NCBI GenBank assembly: GCA_964347765.1
Contig: CAYGAG010000006.1
Coordinates: 1-64,000 of the forward strand
DNA: 64,000 bases
DNA from: CAYGAG01 sp964347765
Lineage (GTDB): Archaea > Thermoproteota > Bathyarchaeia > Bathyarchaeales > Bathycorpusculaceae
Direction of reading: 5' to 3'
Below, piece by piece: positions 51,791 to 62,162 of this stretch (its first letter is position 1; the number at the start of each line of letters is the position of its first letter). The notes beneath the pieces are model-generated. The model was given only the letters and a program-made list of their open reading frames with translations, was not told the origin of the DNA and ran no database searches. Made by a program: the position numbers and the translations under genes.

Positions 51791-54673
51791 TCACTCAATA
51801 TAAATTGCGGGTCTGTACGGTATAGATCGTCTTGCCCTTTTGTCAGGATCGTATCGTTCCTGTTCATCCTCTCTATGCACTATGATATCCGCTTTAAATC
51901 TGTCTGCCAAGAATTGCTTTGCTCTTTCTAACACCCTCTTTTCATTCAGTTCTCCGATTTTCAACACTCTTTCTCTTCTTTCATTTGAAATCCTGTTCAC
52001 TTCCTCAATGATGGTTGCAGCGAATTTTGCAACTTCATCTAGTTTGCCCCTTAACTCTTCTTTTGCAGCTAGTTCTTTTATAATCTCTTTAAGCTTCAAT
52101 TCCCCTTGCCCTGACTTTTGCACAATCTCCAAGTAGGCACTCCATCTCCATCGAGAAGCTGTGTAGTAGCATATTCTTTGTGGAGCGATCTTAGTTGCTT
52201 TCATGATCTGAAGTGTATCTTCGATGGCTTTCTTTATCAGATACTCCTGTTCCTCTGCCCGTGCATCTATGAGCCTTCTATCTAGTTCGGGCCACTTAGC
52301 GAGTGAGATGAAGCGTTTCTCCCCCATTTCGCTCCATAGTTCCTCACACATATGGGGCGCAAATGGCGCCAGCAATTTTAGCCATAATTTGATGAACTCT
52401 CTTGGGACTCTGATGTTTGTTCCTCCTTTCCGGTTCATGTACCATCGGAAATCGTTCCAGATCTCGAACAAAGCTATTTCAAGGGCTGTCCTTGTCCTCA
52501 TCTGATCCAAATTCTTAGTCACGTTTAGCAGGCGATGTTGCAGTGTGCTCAATAGCCATTTCTCCAAGTGATCGTTCTTCTCGGTTCTCGCATTTCGAAT
52601 TATGTCCCTGGCAAACTTGTAGAACGATTCTAGCTTGTTGCTCATATCTCGAATGTTTTCAGTCCTCCAATCGGGGTCATCCATGCCTTCTGCTCCCAAA
52701 ATAAGTCCACATCTTGTGGCGTCTGCACCGTATTTGTTGATGGCATTCTTGACCGGAACGAAGTTTCCTTTTGACTTATGCATCTGTTTTCCTTCAATCA
52801 TCAGCATGCCATTCACTCCAATCGCCTTTGGCAAGTGCTCTGGCGGGAACAAAGCTACGTGATGGAATATGAAGAAGGTCAAGTGATTAGGTACAAGCTC
52901 TTTGGCGGATACTCTAAGGTTGACTGGATACCAGTACAAGAACTCTTTTCGCATTTCCTCTAGTGTCTCTCTGGCTATTCCTGATTGTGAGGCGACTTCT
53001 CCAATGTCTTTTTCTCCGAAAAAGATATAGTTGAACACATCGTCTGTCAGTGACTCCGCCTTTACATTGTTAAGTCTTATGTGTTTGTTTATAGTATAGA
53101 AGGCCATGTAGATTGTTGAGTCACTAAGCGTTTCGACTATCCAACCTGTACTCCAGGGTAAGGGTGTTCCAAGTCCTGTTCTTCGTGCACATGCCCATTC
53201 CTTTAGCCAGTCGATTATAGCTTGGAACCATAGAGTCGCAGTTTCCGGATAGATATTCATTCTTCTCAGCGTTTCCCTTGTTCTGTTCTTCCATTTTGGA
53301 TCTGAGTATCTGAGGAACCATTGGTCCTGCAAGACCTTGACTATGCACGTTGTTAGGCATCTGCAAACAACTGATTTCGGCAAGTCATACATGAAGTCAG
53401 CAATCCCACGTCTTTTAAAATCGTCTGTAAGAGTCTCTTTGACTTCTTGAACGGTTCGTCCCGCGTATTCCATGCAATTTTCCTTCAATACTCCATTATG
53501 AAACTCTTTCTTGTAGATGACGTTGGTGGCTTTCTCTGCCTTGGGATCATATTGATCTTCGATCTTCAGTTCTTCCACAATTTCAGCAGCGGGGTAGTCT
53601 CCGAAACCTTCAACTTGAATTATGGATTTCGGTTTTATGCTTTTGACGAGTTTGGGCTTAATTCCGAACTCTTTCAAGATTTCTGGTTTTTCCTTCAGAT
53701 CTTTCAGTGCCAGCCAGTCATACGGTGCATGGGCTGGAACGCTGTAAACCACACCTGTAGCATGAGAAGGGTCAACAAACCATCCTGGCAGGATAGGCAG
53801 TTCTTCTTCGCCGACAGGATTTCTGAGAGTTCTTCCTACCAGTTCTCTTCCCTTCAGTTTTCTTGTAATCTTCACGGTTCTAACCTGTTCTTTCAGTTTC
53901 CCAGCCGCCTCTTCGCTTATCATCCATTTCTCATTGTCTACTTCTGCTTCAACATAGCTTGCCTCTGGATGTATCCAGATGTTAGTCGCTCCATAGATTG
54001 TCTCTGGTCGGAATGTAGCTGCTGGAAGTGACGTCTCAGTGTTCAGCTTGAACTTTATCAACGTGTATTCTTCCGGGGCTACGCCTTCGCCTACTTGACG
54101 GTCGTGGTCTCCCGTAGGGCTTCTGCATTGCGGACACCAAACAACCGGATGCGTTCCTCTCGAGACATATCCTTTGGCTCTCAGTTTTTCGTACTGCCAT
54201 TGGATGAATTTCTGGAAAGTCAGCATGGTCGTGTTGAATTCCCTTCTCCAATCAACCGAGAACCCTGTTCTCCTTGCTGCGATTCTGCTTTCATTCGTAT
54301 AATAGGTAGCCATATAGATCGGGTCTACAAATTTCTCCAGTTCTTCATCTGGGACACCATCTACTTCCTTCAGAATCCTTATGAATTCCTTGTCGCCACT
54401 TGCAACTCTTTGACTTGCTCCTATGAGTGGCTGGCCTGTCCAATGCCACGCCCACGGGAATAGTACATTGCATCCTTGCATCCGTTTGAACCGTGCGTAC
54501 GCATCTGTCCTGGAAGCCGTGAAGGCGTGGCCAACATGGATTGGCCCATTAATGTAAGGATATGGAAAAGTGATGAAGAATTTCTTTCTACTCAGATCTG
54601 GGTCTGCCTCGAAAATCCGTTCGCTTTCCCATGCTCTTTGCCATTTTTCTTCGATTTTTCTCAAAAATTGCAT
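51791..54673 (-). CDS. leuS: Leucyl-tRNA synthetase, archaeal type
   Basis: A 960-residue class I synthetase. HIGH motif: PYINGPIHVGH (~38-48). KMSKS motif: KQMHKSKGN (KSKGN). The CP1 editing domain (~190-340) contains TFRPETIYGATN, the editing-site threonine-rich segment for removing mischarged amino acids. Length and the unsplit C-terminus match archaeal/eukaryal LeuRS rather than bacterial. TATA-like TTTAATAG lies ~40 bases before the ATG, so the mRNA leader is short. Its stop nearly abuts the converging 51401 gene. Confidence 0.95.
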   Translation of the reverse strand: MQFLRKIEEKWQRAWESERIFEADPDLSRKKFFITFPYPYINGPIHVGHAFTASRTDAYARFKRMQGCNVLFPWAWHWTGQPLIGASQRVASGDKEFIRILKEVDGVPDEELEKFVDPIYMATYYTNESRIAARRTGFSVDWRREFNTTMLTFQKFIQWQYEKLRAKGYVSRGTHPVVWCPQCRSPTGDHDRQVGEGVAPEEYTLIKFKLNTETSLPAATFRPETIYGATNIWIHPEASYVEAEVDNEKWMISEEAAGKLKEQVRTVKITRKLKGRELVGRTLRNPVGEEELPILPGWFVDPSHATGVVYSVPAHAPYDWLALKDLKEKPEILKEFGIKPKLVKSIKPKSIIQVEGFGDYPAAEIVEELKIEDQYDPKAEKATNVIYKKEFHNGVLKENCMEYAGRTVQEVKETLTDDFKRRGIADFMYDLPKSVVCRCLTTCIVKVLQDQWFLRYSDPKWKNRTRETLRRMNIYPETATLWFQAIIDWLKEWACARRTGLGTPLPWSTGWIVETLSDSTIYMAFYTINKHIRLNNVKAESLTDDVFNYIFFGEKDIGEVASQSGIARETLEEMRKEFLYWYPVNLRVSAKELVPNHLTFFIFHHVALFPPEHLPKAIGVNGMLMIEGKQMHKSKGNFVPVKNAINKYGADATRCGLILGAEGMDDPDWRTENIRDMSNKLESFYKFARDIIRNARTEKNDHLEKWLLSTLQHRLLNVTKNLDQMRTRTALEIALFEIWNDFRWYMNRKGGTNIRVPREFIKLWLKLLAPFAPHMCEELWSEMGEKRFISLAKWPELDRRLIDARAEEQEYLIKKAIEDTLQIMKATKIAPQRICYYTASRWRWSAYLEIVQKSGQGELKLKEIIKELAAKEELRGKLDEVAKFAATIIEEVNRISNERRERVLKIGELNEKRVLERAKQFLADRFKADIIVHREDEQERYDPDKRARRSIPYRPAIYIE

Positions 54674-54855
54674 GAAGGTTCTTGAAATTGTCTGAGGGCT
54701 ATTAAATCTTTTGCTGTTTCGGATTGAGAACGCTGTCCCTCATAGTTTACACCACAACATAATGTGTTGAACTAACTTTAATTCTTTGCTCTGAGCAAAA
54801 GAAATGACACCGTGATGGTTAAGCGTGAAACGTTGCCAGAGGAGGTATTCCTATA

Positions 54856-57639
54856 CTACTGTTCAAGCTGTTTCTTTAGCACTTCTTCAGCCTCTTTGAC
54901 AGCACTCGGCAGTTTTTCGACATTAGTTCCTCCCCCCTGAGCAAATAGGCTTTCACCGCCTCCTCCACCGCCCAAGATCTTTGATGCTGCTTCAACTATC
55001 TCGGATGCGTTCACACCTTTTTCCAATGCCTTTTCTCCTGCCATAACCATTACCCTAGCGTTCTTTCCATACGTACCGTAGAATATAGTTACGATTGACT
55101 GATCTTTCTTGATAATCTCGTTGGCTGTCTGAACCATGCGGTCAACATCAACCATTTCTTCGAAGTCGCGAACCATGATTTTTACATCTTTGACTTTGAG
55201 TGTTTTTCCTTCGAAGCTCTTGTCTAGAACTTCGCTTTCGTGGGCTGCCAACTCTTTGACAAGTCTTCTTTTGTCCGAAAGCGTTTCTTTCAGCTCCTTG
55301 ACGAGTTTTATTGCCGTCTTGTCAAGTTTTTCCAGTGGGGCGTTTAATGTCTCTGAAAGCTCCCATAACAACCGTTCATCTTTCTGAATCGCTTGTAAGG
55401 CTGACATTCCAATGGAGTAATCAAGTCTTTCGACACCATCTTGCACTCTCTCTGAGTGAACTATCTTGACGAAGCCTATCTCTCCTGTATTCTTCACATG
55501 GGTTCCGGCGCAAGCTTCAACTTCCCAGTCTCCACTCCTGACAACCCGTATCTCTTTTCCTGGAACAGCTCCTCCCTGATACAGTTTGAAACCGTAAAGT
55601 TTCTCCGCTTCATTTCGAGGCATCCAAGAAGTCTCCATTGGGATATTCTGGAAGATTGCTTGGTTCGCCAAACGTTCAATTTCATGTATCTCTTTCGGCG
55701 TCAGCCTTCGATAGTGGGATATATCAAGCCTAGAACGTTCAACGCCTTTCTGTGTTCCATACTGATGGATGTGCTGACCAAGCACCCGTCTAGCGGCCCC
55801 ATTGATTATGTGGGTGACGGTGTGATTCTTCATAAGGCTGTACCGTCTCTTCCAATCGATGACGCCCTTGACCAAGCTTCCTTCTTTTGGGAGTATGTCT
55901 CGCAGCTTGTGCACGATTACATTGCCGACTTTCTGAACATCTATCACCTTGTCTTTGTTTCCATTCCAGACCAGGTGTCCCGTATCTGCTGGTTGTCCTC
56001 CACCTTCCGGATAGAAGCACGTTCTGTTGAGAACAACATAATTTTCATGTATGGTCTTTGTTACTTTGGCTTCAAACTGCTTCATGTATTGGTCTTTGTA
56101 GTACAATTGTTCTGTTTCTGGAAGGCTAGCGACAGCAGTGGCTAGCGCTGTTCCTGATTCAGGTCTGGGTTTTTCGGGGGTCTCATGCTTTTCTGCGATT
56201 AGAGCGTAGAAGTTTTCTGGGATTTCTGCTTCCAAACCTTCCTCTGAGATAAATTGCTTGACGATTTCTGGTGGAAGTCCGTGAGAATCATAAAGATCAG
56301 TAAGAATCTCCACTGGGACACTTTGAACATTCTTCTCTTTCAACTCGTTGGCGATTCGTCCCAGCAGCCCCTTGCCTCTCTTGATGGTTTCTTGGAATTT
56401 CTCCTCTTCGACTTGGAGGATTTCCATTATCTCTTCCTGCATCTCTCTGATATGGGGGTACTCCTTGGACCATAATCTTACTTGCAGATTCATGATGTCG
56501 TAAAGCCTGCTTGATATATCCAGCATTTTCAGCATTCTGTAGAGTCTGCGAAATATTAGCCTCGCCAAATATCCTTCTTGGATGTTCGATGGAACGACTC
56601 CTTCTGAAAGAATGAAGCTTAAGCATTTTGTGTGATCCGCAACTGTGAACACATTTTCAATTGGAAGCAGGAATTCATCCAAATCTCTCATTTTCAATCC
56701 CACAATCTTCGCTATCTTCATCCGGGATCCTATTCTGCTTGCTGTCTTGCCCAAGCTCACTAAGCCTGAGAGTTCTGCTACGCTGGTTAACAGGTCTTGG
56801 TCGATGTCAGTCATTCCAGCCATTTCGAACAACTTGTCAAGCAGTGTGCCGTACACTGTGTGAAAACAACTGGGCGCGCCTTGCGAAAGCCACGCGTAGC
56901 GGTCTATGCCGTAACCAGTATCTACGGTGCGTATTGGCAGCTTGACAAACTTGTTGTTGACAACTTTGTATTGCATGAAAACCAACGTGGCAACTTCTAG
57001 TCCTCTAACGATGCACTCGACATCTGGCCCCGCATTTCCTCCTCCAACCCATACGTCTTCCTTATAAACAACTTCTTCTGACCTAACTCCCAACTCTTTT
57101 GTGATGAAGTCGTGATGGTATCTCACTGTCTGGTCTTTCCAATACACTTCCTCTTCAGAATAATTGAAGGCGTGATGACCGCCCATCTCGAAGATCGTGA
57201 GGTGTCTGCCAAAGGTAGGGCCTGTGTTGGCTATGTCTACCATACGGATGCATGGCTGGACGATCACCAGAGGATTTGCTGGAGGGGGCGATATTCCTTC
57301 AGTCACATAAGGCTGGAAATCGATTATACTTGCATGCGTTAGGTAGATATCGTCTCTCCATCTGGCAACCACCGGGTATGGTCTTATGCGAGAGTGGCCT
57401 TGTTTCTCGAAGAACGCCAGAAAAGCTTCCCGCATGTCGTTGAAACTGTATTTTCTCCTTGTTGGTGCGTCATTGATGAATGTGTATAAAGCGCAACCTT
57501 CAGGCGTTGCTTCTTGGCAGGTTTCCTGTTCTGATTTCTGTGTCCAAAAGTGTTCTCCACATTTCGGACACAATTTTCTTACGTAATCTTCTTCTTGGAA
57601 GAACGGGACGCTGTATTCTTCTTTTGGAAACTTCTTCAA
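54856..57639 (-). CDS. alaS: Alanyl-tRNA synthetase
   Basis: A 927-residue class II synthetase. An archaeal N-terminal extension with CPKC...C zinc-like cysteines precedes the catalytic core: HASIIDFQPYVT and GPTFGRHLTIFEMGGHHAFNY (motif 2 region). The editing domain has the zinc-binding HxxxH (KNHTVTHIINGA) and CAGTH. A C-terminal C-Ala-type region ends with GGGGGGESLFAQGGG, the oligomerisation and DHHA1-type glycine motif. It charges tRNA-Ala and edits Ser/Gly. The start is TTG. It lies 75 bases after the FUN14-like gene and may share its transcript. Confidence 0.95.
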   Translation of the reverse strand: MKKFPKEEYSVPFFQEEDYVRKLCPKCGEHFWTQKSEQETCQEATPEGCALYTFINDAPTRRKYSFNDMREAFLAFFEKQGHSRIRPYPVVARWRDDIYLTHASIIDFQPYVTEGISPPPANPLVIVQPCIRMVDIANTGPTFGRHLTIFEMGGHHAFNYSEEEVYWKDQTVRYHHDFITKELGVRSEEVVYKEDVWVGGGNAGPDVECIVRGLEVATLVFMQYKVVNNKFVKLPIRTVDTGYGIDRYAWLSQGAPSCFHTVYGTLLDKLFEMAGMTDIDQDLLTSVAELSGLVSLGKTASRIGSRMKIAKIVGLKMRDLDEFLLPIENVFTVADHTKCLSFILSEGVVPSNIQEGYLARLIFRRLYRMLKMLDISSRLYDIMNLQVRLWSKEYPHIREMQEEIMEILQVEEEKFQETIKRGKGLLGRIANELKEKNVQSVPVEILTDLYDSHGLPPEIVKQFISEEGLEAEIPENFYALIAEKHETPEKPRPESGTALATAVASLPETEQLYYKDQYMKQFEAKVTKTIHENYVVLNRTCFYPEGGGQPADTGHLVWNGNKDKVIDVQKVGNVIVHKLRDILPKEGSLVKGVIDWKRRYSLMKNHTVTHIINGAARRVLGQHIHQYGTQKGVERSRLDISHYRRLTPKEIHEIERLANQAIFQNIPMETSWMPRNEAEKLYGFKLYQGGAVPGKEIRVVRSGDWEVEACAGTHVKNTGEIGFVKIVHSERVQDGVERLDYSIGMSALQAIQKDERLLWELSETLNAPLEKLDKTAIKLVKELKETLSDKRRLVKELAAHESEVLDKSFEGKTLKVKDVKIMVRDFEEMVDVDRMVQTANEIIKKDQSIVTIFYGTYGKNARVMVMAGEKALEKGVNASEIVEAASKILGGGGGGESLFAQGGGTNVEKLPSAVKEAEEVLKKQLEQ

Positions 57640-57714
57640 GGTATTAACGCCTCAAGCTTGCTGAAACTCGGATTTTCGCTGGGATTATTGGGAATCGGGC
57701 ATTTAACCATTTCA

Positions 57715-58023
57715 CTATCCAAGTTTGAAGCCCAGCAAGAAACCTGCCAAGAAACTTCCTATAAAAGGCAACAGGGCTAGCAATCCAATCAACCATGTTG
57801 CAACTTCACTTGCGAAGCCAAATAGGCGAGCCAGCGCATTCCAGAACTCGCCATAGTTTATGCTTATTACATCTGTAACTCCTAGATAGAGAATGAAAAG
57901 TGTGAATAGGCCTAACAGGACGATCATGAGCTTACTGATTTTCTTCACGGCATATCCCACTATGAAACCACCTACCCCTCCTACTCCTAACTGATAGATA
58001 AGCGAGGGTAGAACGGCGCTCAT
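57715..58023 (-). CDS. FUN14-family small membrane protein
   Basis: A 102-residue membrane protein with three or four hydrophobic helices. The N-terminal LGVGGVGGFIVGYAVKKISKL and C-terminal FIGSFLAGFLLGFKLG glycine-rich stretches are the FUN14 hallmark. In eukaryotes FUN14 proteins sit in the mitochondrial outer membrane; the archaeal function is unknown. TTTTGAC-free upstream DNA offers no clear operon signal. It may be co-transcribed with alaS (75 bases downstream). Confidence 0.75.
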   Translation of the reverse strand: MSAVLPSLIYQLGVGGVGGFIVGYAVKKISKLMIVLLGLFTLFILYLGVTDVISINYGEFWNALARLFGFASEVATWLIGLLALLPFIGSFLAGFLLGFKLG

Positions 58024-58189
58024 TGGATCTTCTCCTACTCAATATGATGTGACAGCTCGATTAAATGCATGTCGCCAGCAAACTGTGCGTTTTCATGTTT
58101 TTTGCCGTGTAAGATTCAGCAGGAAGATTCAAGCAATAACCTTCATTGCTGACATTACTATTATCTGGAGAAGTCGTCAAGCATATGAA

Positions 58190-59530
58190 TCATGGGAAAT
58201 GCCATTCTTCAATCAATTCTTCTATACGTTTCCGGTTTTTTTCCATTCCACGACGTCCAATCGGCTTTGTTAAGTGTCTCTGAGACCTTGGCGACGTAAT
58301 GTAGAGGTCTTCTGCTATCTCACGTTCTAGCTTAACTTTGACTTTTTCGAGTTCGGGATATCTTGAGGCACATTTTTTGCATCTGAACCCTTTATTCCTT
58401 CCCATAGATTCTAAGCGTTTTCCACATTTCAGACAGATGGGGTTACGGTGCATTATGATTGGCGCAAGTTTTAGAACTCTGATTTTTTCAAGGTTGATTG
58501 TCAGAGGGTGTTTCTGAGAAGGAGGACGTACACCTCCATGGATTTCTATGTTGTCTCCTGCTATTAGTTTACTCGCAGCTTTGCGTAGATTGCCTGTTGG
58601 TTCATAAGCTGCACAGTCAACTTCTGCAAACTCGTCTCTAACCGTGAAAATCACATGTCTTCTGGGAATGATCCGGGGATTCGTGGCAACCATGCCTTTC
58701 ACTATTACAGGATTGTAAGGCTTTATTCTGTCTAGCTGTTCAGCTTGTTTCAGATGAGCGTCTGTTCCTTGATTAGTGCGGAAGATGACCCATCTTTCCA
58801 CGGGTTCAAGCGATCTTACCATTTCAAAAGCCTTCTTGACAACGTTTGCTGTTTCGCCTCGAATGCCGAAAAGGATTGGGTCCGGACCTCTCGGCGTTAT
58901 AAGGACTCTTCTTGTTTCATAGTCAATGTTATTGAATGTGTGGGGTGCAGTCGTTTCGTCCATTTCAAAAATTGAAGCTTTGTCAACCTGTCTTCTTGAA
59001 CCACGGCATCTAGGTCTGCGGTAGGCGAGGATTTCAAATGTGTGGTCGCCTTGAAGAATTTCGCCTACGGCAGCCAAACCTCCAATGATCCCGCGTCTTT
59101 TCTTGAAGCCTGTGGCTTCGCCCCTAAACCTTCTTAATAGTCGTAATGCCCTTTCGAGAGTGACAATTCCACTTATTGCTTTCCTAGCAAAGACTCTGAT
59201 TTCTTCGGGGATCTTTGCTTCTGGAAAGAATACTATGCCGGGGTCCGTGCCATCGTGATCTAGATCTGCATTTCTTTTCACAGTTCTGATGATAGTTTCT
59301 TTAATCTGCCCTTCGATATCCTCGTCATGTCTTATTCTTATGCATAAGGCTCCGTTTCCTCTTGTTTTCCATGGCACGTTTGGATTCAATCTTATCAGAT
59401 TTGGGTAATCGACAAATTCGACTTCCAGCTCCAATAGCTTTTCCAGAATAAGAGCTGCTACATATGTAGTGCATCCTTTTCTAGGCGAATCTGTATCGTC
59501 AAAGCCGATGTGCATCGTCTTTTTAGTCAT
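58190..59530 (-). CDS. tiaS: tRNA(Ile2) 2-agmatinylcytidine synthetase TiaS
   Basis: A 446-residue enzyme that attaches agmatine to C34 of tRNA-Ile(CAU), making agmatidine so that AUA is read as isoleucine: an archaeal-specific function. Hallmarks are MHIGFDDTDSPRKGCTTY (~6-23, ThiI/kinase-type phosphate loop), NADLDHDGTDPGIVFFPE (~87-104), an RGSRRQVDKASIFEMD stretch, a central OB fold (IIPRRHVIFTVRDEFAEVDC), and a C-terminal zinc ribbon CLKCGKRLESMGRNKGFRCKKC. It is 78 bases after the AsnC-like gene and probably on the same transcript. Confidence 0.95.
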   Translation of the reverse strand: MTKKTMHIGFDDTDSPRKGCTTYVAALILEKLLELEVEFVDYPNLIRLNPNVPWKTRGNGALCIRIRHDEDIEGQIKETIIRTVKRNADLDHDGTDPGIVFFPEAKIPEEIRVFARKAISGIVTLERALRLLRRFRGEATGFKKRRGIIGGLAAVGEILQGDHTFEILAYRRPRCRGSRRQVDKASIFEMDETTAPHTFNNIDYETRRVLITPRGPDPILFGIRGETANVVKKAFEMVRSLEPVERWVIFRTNQGTDAHLKQAEQLDRIKPYNPVIVKGMVATNPRIIPRRHVIFTVRDEFAEVDCAAYEPTGNLRKAASKLIAGDNIEIHGGVRPPSQKHPLTINLEKIRVLKLAPIIMHRNPICLKCGKRLESMGRNKGFRCKKCASRYPELEKVKVKLEREIAEDLYITSPRSQRHLTKPIGRRGMEKNRKRIEELIEEWHFP

Positions 59531-59608
59531 AAGGATGTCACGTCGATGATTCGGTAGAACAGAGGGTTAACAGAGTGGAGGCTTCTGCAAAAAAAGAGGA
59601 GAAGTAAG

Positions 59609-59851
59609 CTATTTTGCTGAGCCTTCTACGACAATCATCGTCAATGTTGACCTGACTTTGTCCAGTCTTCTGATACGCCAAGTCACGGTTTCCTTGAGCT
59701 TGTCCATGGTCTCAGCTTTGACTCTAGCAATTATGTCGTATACGCCGTAAACGGCGAATGCTTCGTCGACTCCCTCAACTTTCTTCAGGTTCCCTAGTAC
59801 GTCTGCTTCTGAACCTATCTCAGTGTTTATCAACACAAACGCTGTTGGCAT
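59609..59851 (-). CDS. Stand-alone Lrp/AsnC effector-binding (RAM) domain protein
   Basis: An 80-residue protein consisting only of the Lrp/AsnC ligand-binding fold: AFVLINTEIGSEADVLGNLKKVEGVDEAFAVYGVYDIIARVKAE. No DNA-binding helix-turn-helix is present. Such stand-alone RAM proteins bind amino acids and may regulate partners by association. ATG at 59851 follows GGTGAAG; a TTG three bases upstream is in frame. It precedes tiaS by 78 bases. Confidence 0.85.
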   Translation of the reverse strand: MPTAFVLINTEIGSEADVLGNLKKVEGVDEAFAVYGVYDIIARVKAETMDKLKETVTWRIRRLDKVRSTLTMIVVEGSAK

Positions 59852-60081
59852 CAAACTTCACCGCTGTAATGTTGCTTCATCTTTCCTAAAATATTTTGCT
59901 ACATTGCCTACACAGTTCAAAGCACAATCCCTTGGATTGAATGGCTTCTCTCGTCCTTGATTTCCGGCAAATAATGTAGAAGCCTGTATAGGAACTAGAA
60001 AATCCTGCTCGGTTGAGATTAGTCAGCCCCTCAATTGGAAGCTTTATCTTTCAACTGACGTATTAGTTATCAGGTTTCGAT

Positions 60082-61632
60082 ATGCAGAAAGAGCATCCTG
60101 ACAAAGACACCATCACAAGCCGAGAAATGGCTGCTTTAGAGCTGAACGCTGAATATTTCGGTGTCTCCCGACTTCAACTAATGGAAAACGCAGGGCATCA
60201 GGTAGCCTCGGAGATCGTCTCAAGATTTGCATCAGACAAATCTGTGGCGATTTTTTGTGGGACAGGGGGAAATGGGGGTGATGGGTTTGTTCTTGCCCGG
60301 CATCTCTCTTCAATGAGTTACCGGATTGCCTTGATTCTTGCCGGAAAAGCCAAACAGATTTCGCATGAGGAAGCCTTGGAAAACTGGAAAGCTCTCCAGT
60401 TTTTGAGACGACGTGTTCCCATTTATGAAGTATACGATAGCTCGCTTATCCCCGAGATAGAAGTTGACATAGTTGTAGATGCCATTCTGGGAACTGGCGC
60501 AAAGGGAACGTTGAAGCCACCGATTCTTCAGTTAGTAGAGAAGATGAACGCTATGGACGCTTTCCGAGTGGCCGTTGATGTGCCAACGGGAATAGATGCA
60601 GATACAGGTGAGGTTCTAGGCAGCGCTGTGAAAGCCGATCTAACAATAACTTTTCATAAGCCAAAGCTGGGACTCGAATACGCGACAGGCTACGTAGGAG
60701 AGTTGTTGGTTAAAGACATAGGGTTACCAAGAGACTTCGAGAACTTGGCGGGTCCTGGAGACGTCTTGTCCTTGATGAAGCCCCGTCCATCAAAGAGTCA
60801 TAAGGGCGATTATGGACGCTTACTGGTTATTGGAGGAGATGAGACCTATTCTGGGGCTCCGGCTCTCGTAGCATTGGCTGCCTTGCGTACAGGGGTCGAC
60901 TTGGCTTATGTGGCGGCTCCGAAAAAGGCAGCCTATGCCATATCTTCTATGTCGCCAAACTTGATCACTATGAAACTTGAAGGAGGGCACCTAAGTCCTG
61001 GCAACCTCCCTGCCTTAAAAGCATGCATAGAGACAGTTGACTCGGTTGTATTAGGCCCTGGCCTCGGTTTGCATACCGAAACAAAGGAATTCGTGGAAGC
61101 CGCTGTGGAAGCTATTTGCAGTGCTGGAAAGCCCTTGCTCCTTGATGCTGATGGCCTTAAATCTTTCGTCGAGTTCCAGAAGCATCTGGGCACACCTCTA
61201 ATTCTAACGCCACATGCTGGTGAATACGCCACACTTGTCGGAAAGAATCTCTCAGACGATCTCGATGAAAGCGTTTCAAGCGTGCAGAAAACTGCGGCAG
61301 ACCTAGAAGCTGTAATTCTTCTGAAAGGACCGGTGGACATAATCTCTGATGGGAGAAATTTCAAGCTTAACTTTACTGGCAATCCTGGCATGACCGCAGG
61401 GGGGACAGGAGATGTTCTTTCGGGGATTGTAGGTGCTCTATTGGCACAACATACTGATCCCTTTGAGGCTGCTGTTGCGGGCGCATTTGTCAACGGTGCC
61501 GCTGGGGACTTTGTGTTAAAAGAGAAGGGTTGTCATATGGTTTCAACCGATCTACTCGAGTGGATCCCGCATGTCTTAAGTAACCCTGCGAGCCATCTTA
61601 AGGTGCGCGAAATCAGTGCCAGAATCGATTGA
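60082..61632 (+). CDS. nnrDE: Bifunctional NAD(P)H-hydrate repair enzyme (epimerase/dehydratase)
   Basis: A 516-residue fusion. The N-terminal YjeF-type epimerase domain (~1-225) has LMENAGHQVA, FCGTGGNGGDGFVLARHL and VDVPTGIDADTGEVLG. The C-terminal ADP-dependent NAD(P)H-hydrate dehydratase domain (~230-516) has KGDYGRLLVIGGDETYSGAPALVALAALRTG and the nucleotide/catalytic NPGMTAGGTGDVLSGIVGALLAQ. It repairs hydrated NAD(P)H damaged by heat or GAPDH side activity. Its 3' end overlaps the Tsr3 gene by 17 bases, so the two are translationally coupled. TATA-like GCTTTATC lies ~40 bases upstream. Confidence 0.93.
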   Translation: MQKEHPDKDTITSREMAALELNAEYFGVSRLQLMENAGHQVASEIVSRFASDKSVAIFCGTGGNGGDGFVLARHLSSMSYRIALILAGKAKQISHEEALENWKALQFLRRRVPIYEVYDSSLIPEIEVDIVVDAILGTGAKGTLKPPILQLVEKMNAMDAFRVAVDVPTGIDADTGEVLGSAVKADLTITFHKPKLGLEYATGYVGELLVKDIGLPRDFENLAGPGDVLSLMKPRPSKSHKGDYGRLLVIGGDETYSGAPALVALAALRTGVDLAYVAAPKKAAYAISSMSPNLITMKLEGGHLSPGNLPALKACIETVDSVVLGPGLGLHTETKEFVEAAVEAICSAGKPLLLDADGLKSFVEFQKHLGTPLILTPHAGEYATLVGKNLSDDLDESVSSVQKTAADLEAVILLKGPVDIISDGRNFKLNFTGNPGMTAGGTGDVLSGIVGALLAQHTDPFEAAVAGAFVNGAAGDFVLKEKGCHMVSTDLLEWIPHVLSNPASHLKVREISARID

Positions 61633-62146
61633 TATAGTCGTCTACCATGCTGGACAATGCGACCCGAAGAAATGCACAGCCCTGAAACTCAAGCGCCACA
61701 GATTGATTCGGTTCGTAGGTAAGATGAAGTTTCTGCCCAAAAGAGCCATTGTTCTAAATCCATTATCTGAAATCGCTTTCTCTCCATCAGACAGACTTCG
61801 CATTAGTAAATTTGGTTTAGCTGCCCTAGACTTCAGCTGGGCTCACGCTGAACACGTCTTGCGGAAACATGTACGGGGGATATCCCGATGCCTGCCAGTG
61901 TTGATTGCGGGCAACCCCGTGAATTTCGGCAAACCTACAAAGCTGACTACTGTTGAGGCGTTAGCTTCAGCTTTGTTTGTTGCAGGGTTCAAGGAGGATG
62001 CCTACAGACTCCTTTCAATCTTCAAATGGGGACACACTTTCTTGGAATTGAATCAGGAGATAATGGAGAAGTACTCAAGAGCGAGAGATAGCGGAGAAAT
62101 AGTGAAAGCCCAGATGGACTTTCTAGAGAGTATGGAGACTGGTTGA
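61616..62146 (+). CDS. tsr3: 16S rRNA aminocarboxypropyltransferase Tsr3 (DUF367)
   Basis: A 176-residue protein matching Tsr3: VYHAGQCDPKKCTALKL (~9-25) at the N-terminus, IVLNPLSEIAFSPSD, LDFSWAHAEHVL (~91-102) and LPVLIAGNPVNFGKP (~113-127). Tsr3 transfers the aminocarboxypropyl group of SAM to a hypermodified uridine of small-subunit rRNA (E. coli 966 equivalent) at late ribosome assembly. The start is GTG, overlapping nnrDE by 17 bases. Length is normal for archaeal members. Confidence 0.92.
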   Translation: MPESIDIVVYHAGQCDPKKCTALKLKRHRLIRFVGKMKFLPKRAIVLNPLSEIAFSPSDRLRISKFGLAALDFSWAHAEHVLRKHVRGISRCLPVLIAGNPVNFGKPTKLTTVEALASALFVAGFKEDAYRLLSIFKWGHTFLELNQEIMEKYSRARDSGEIVKAQMDFLESMETG

Positions 62147-62162
62147 ATTTTTAGAGATAGGG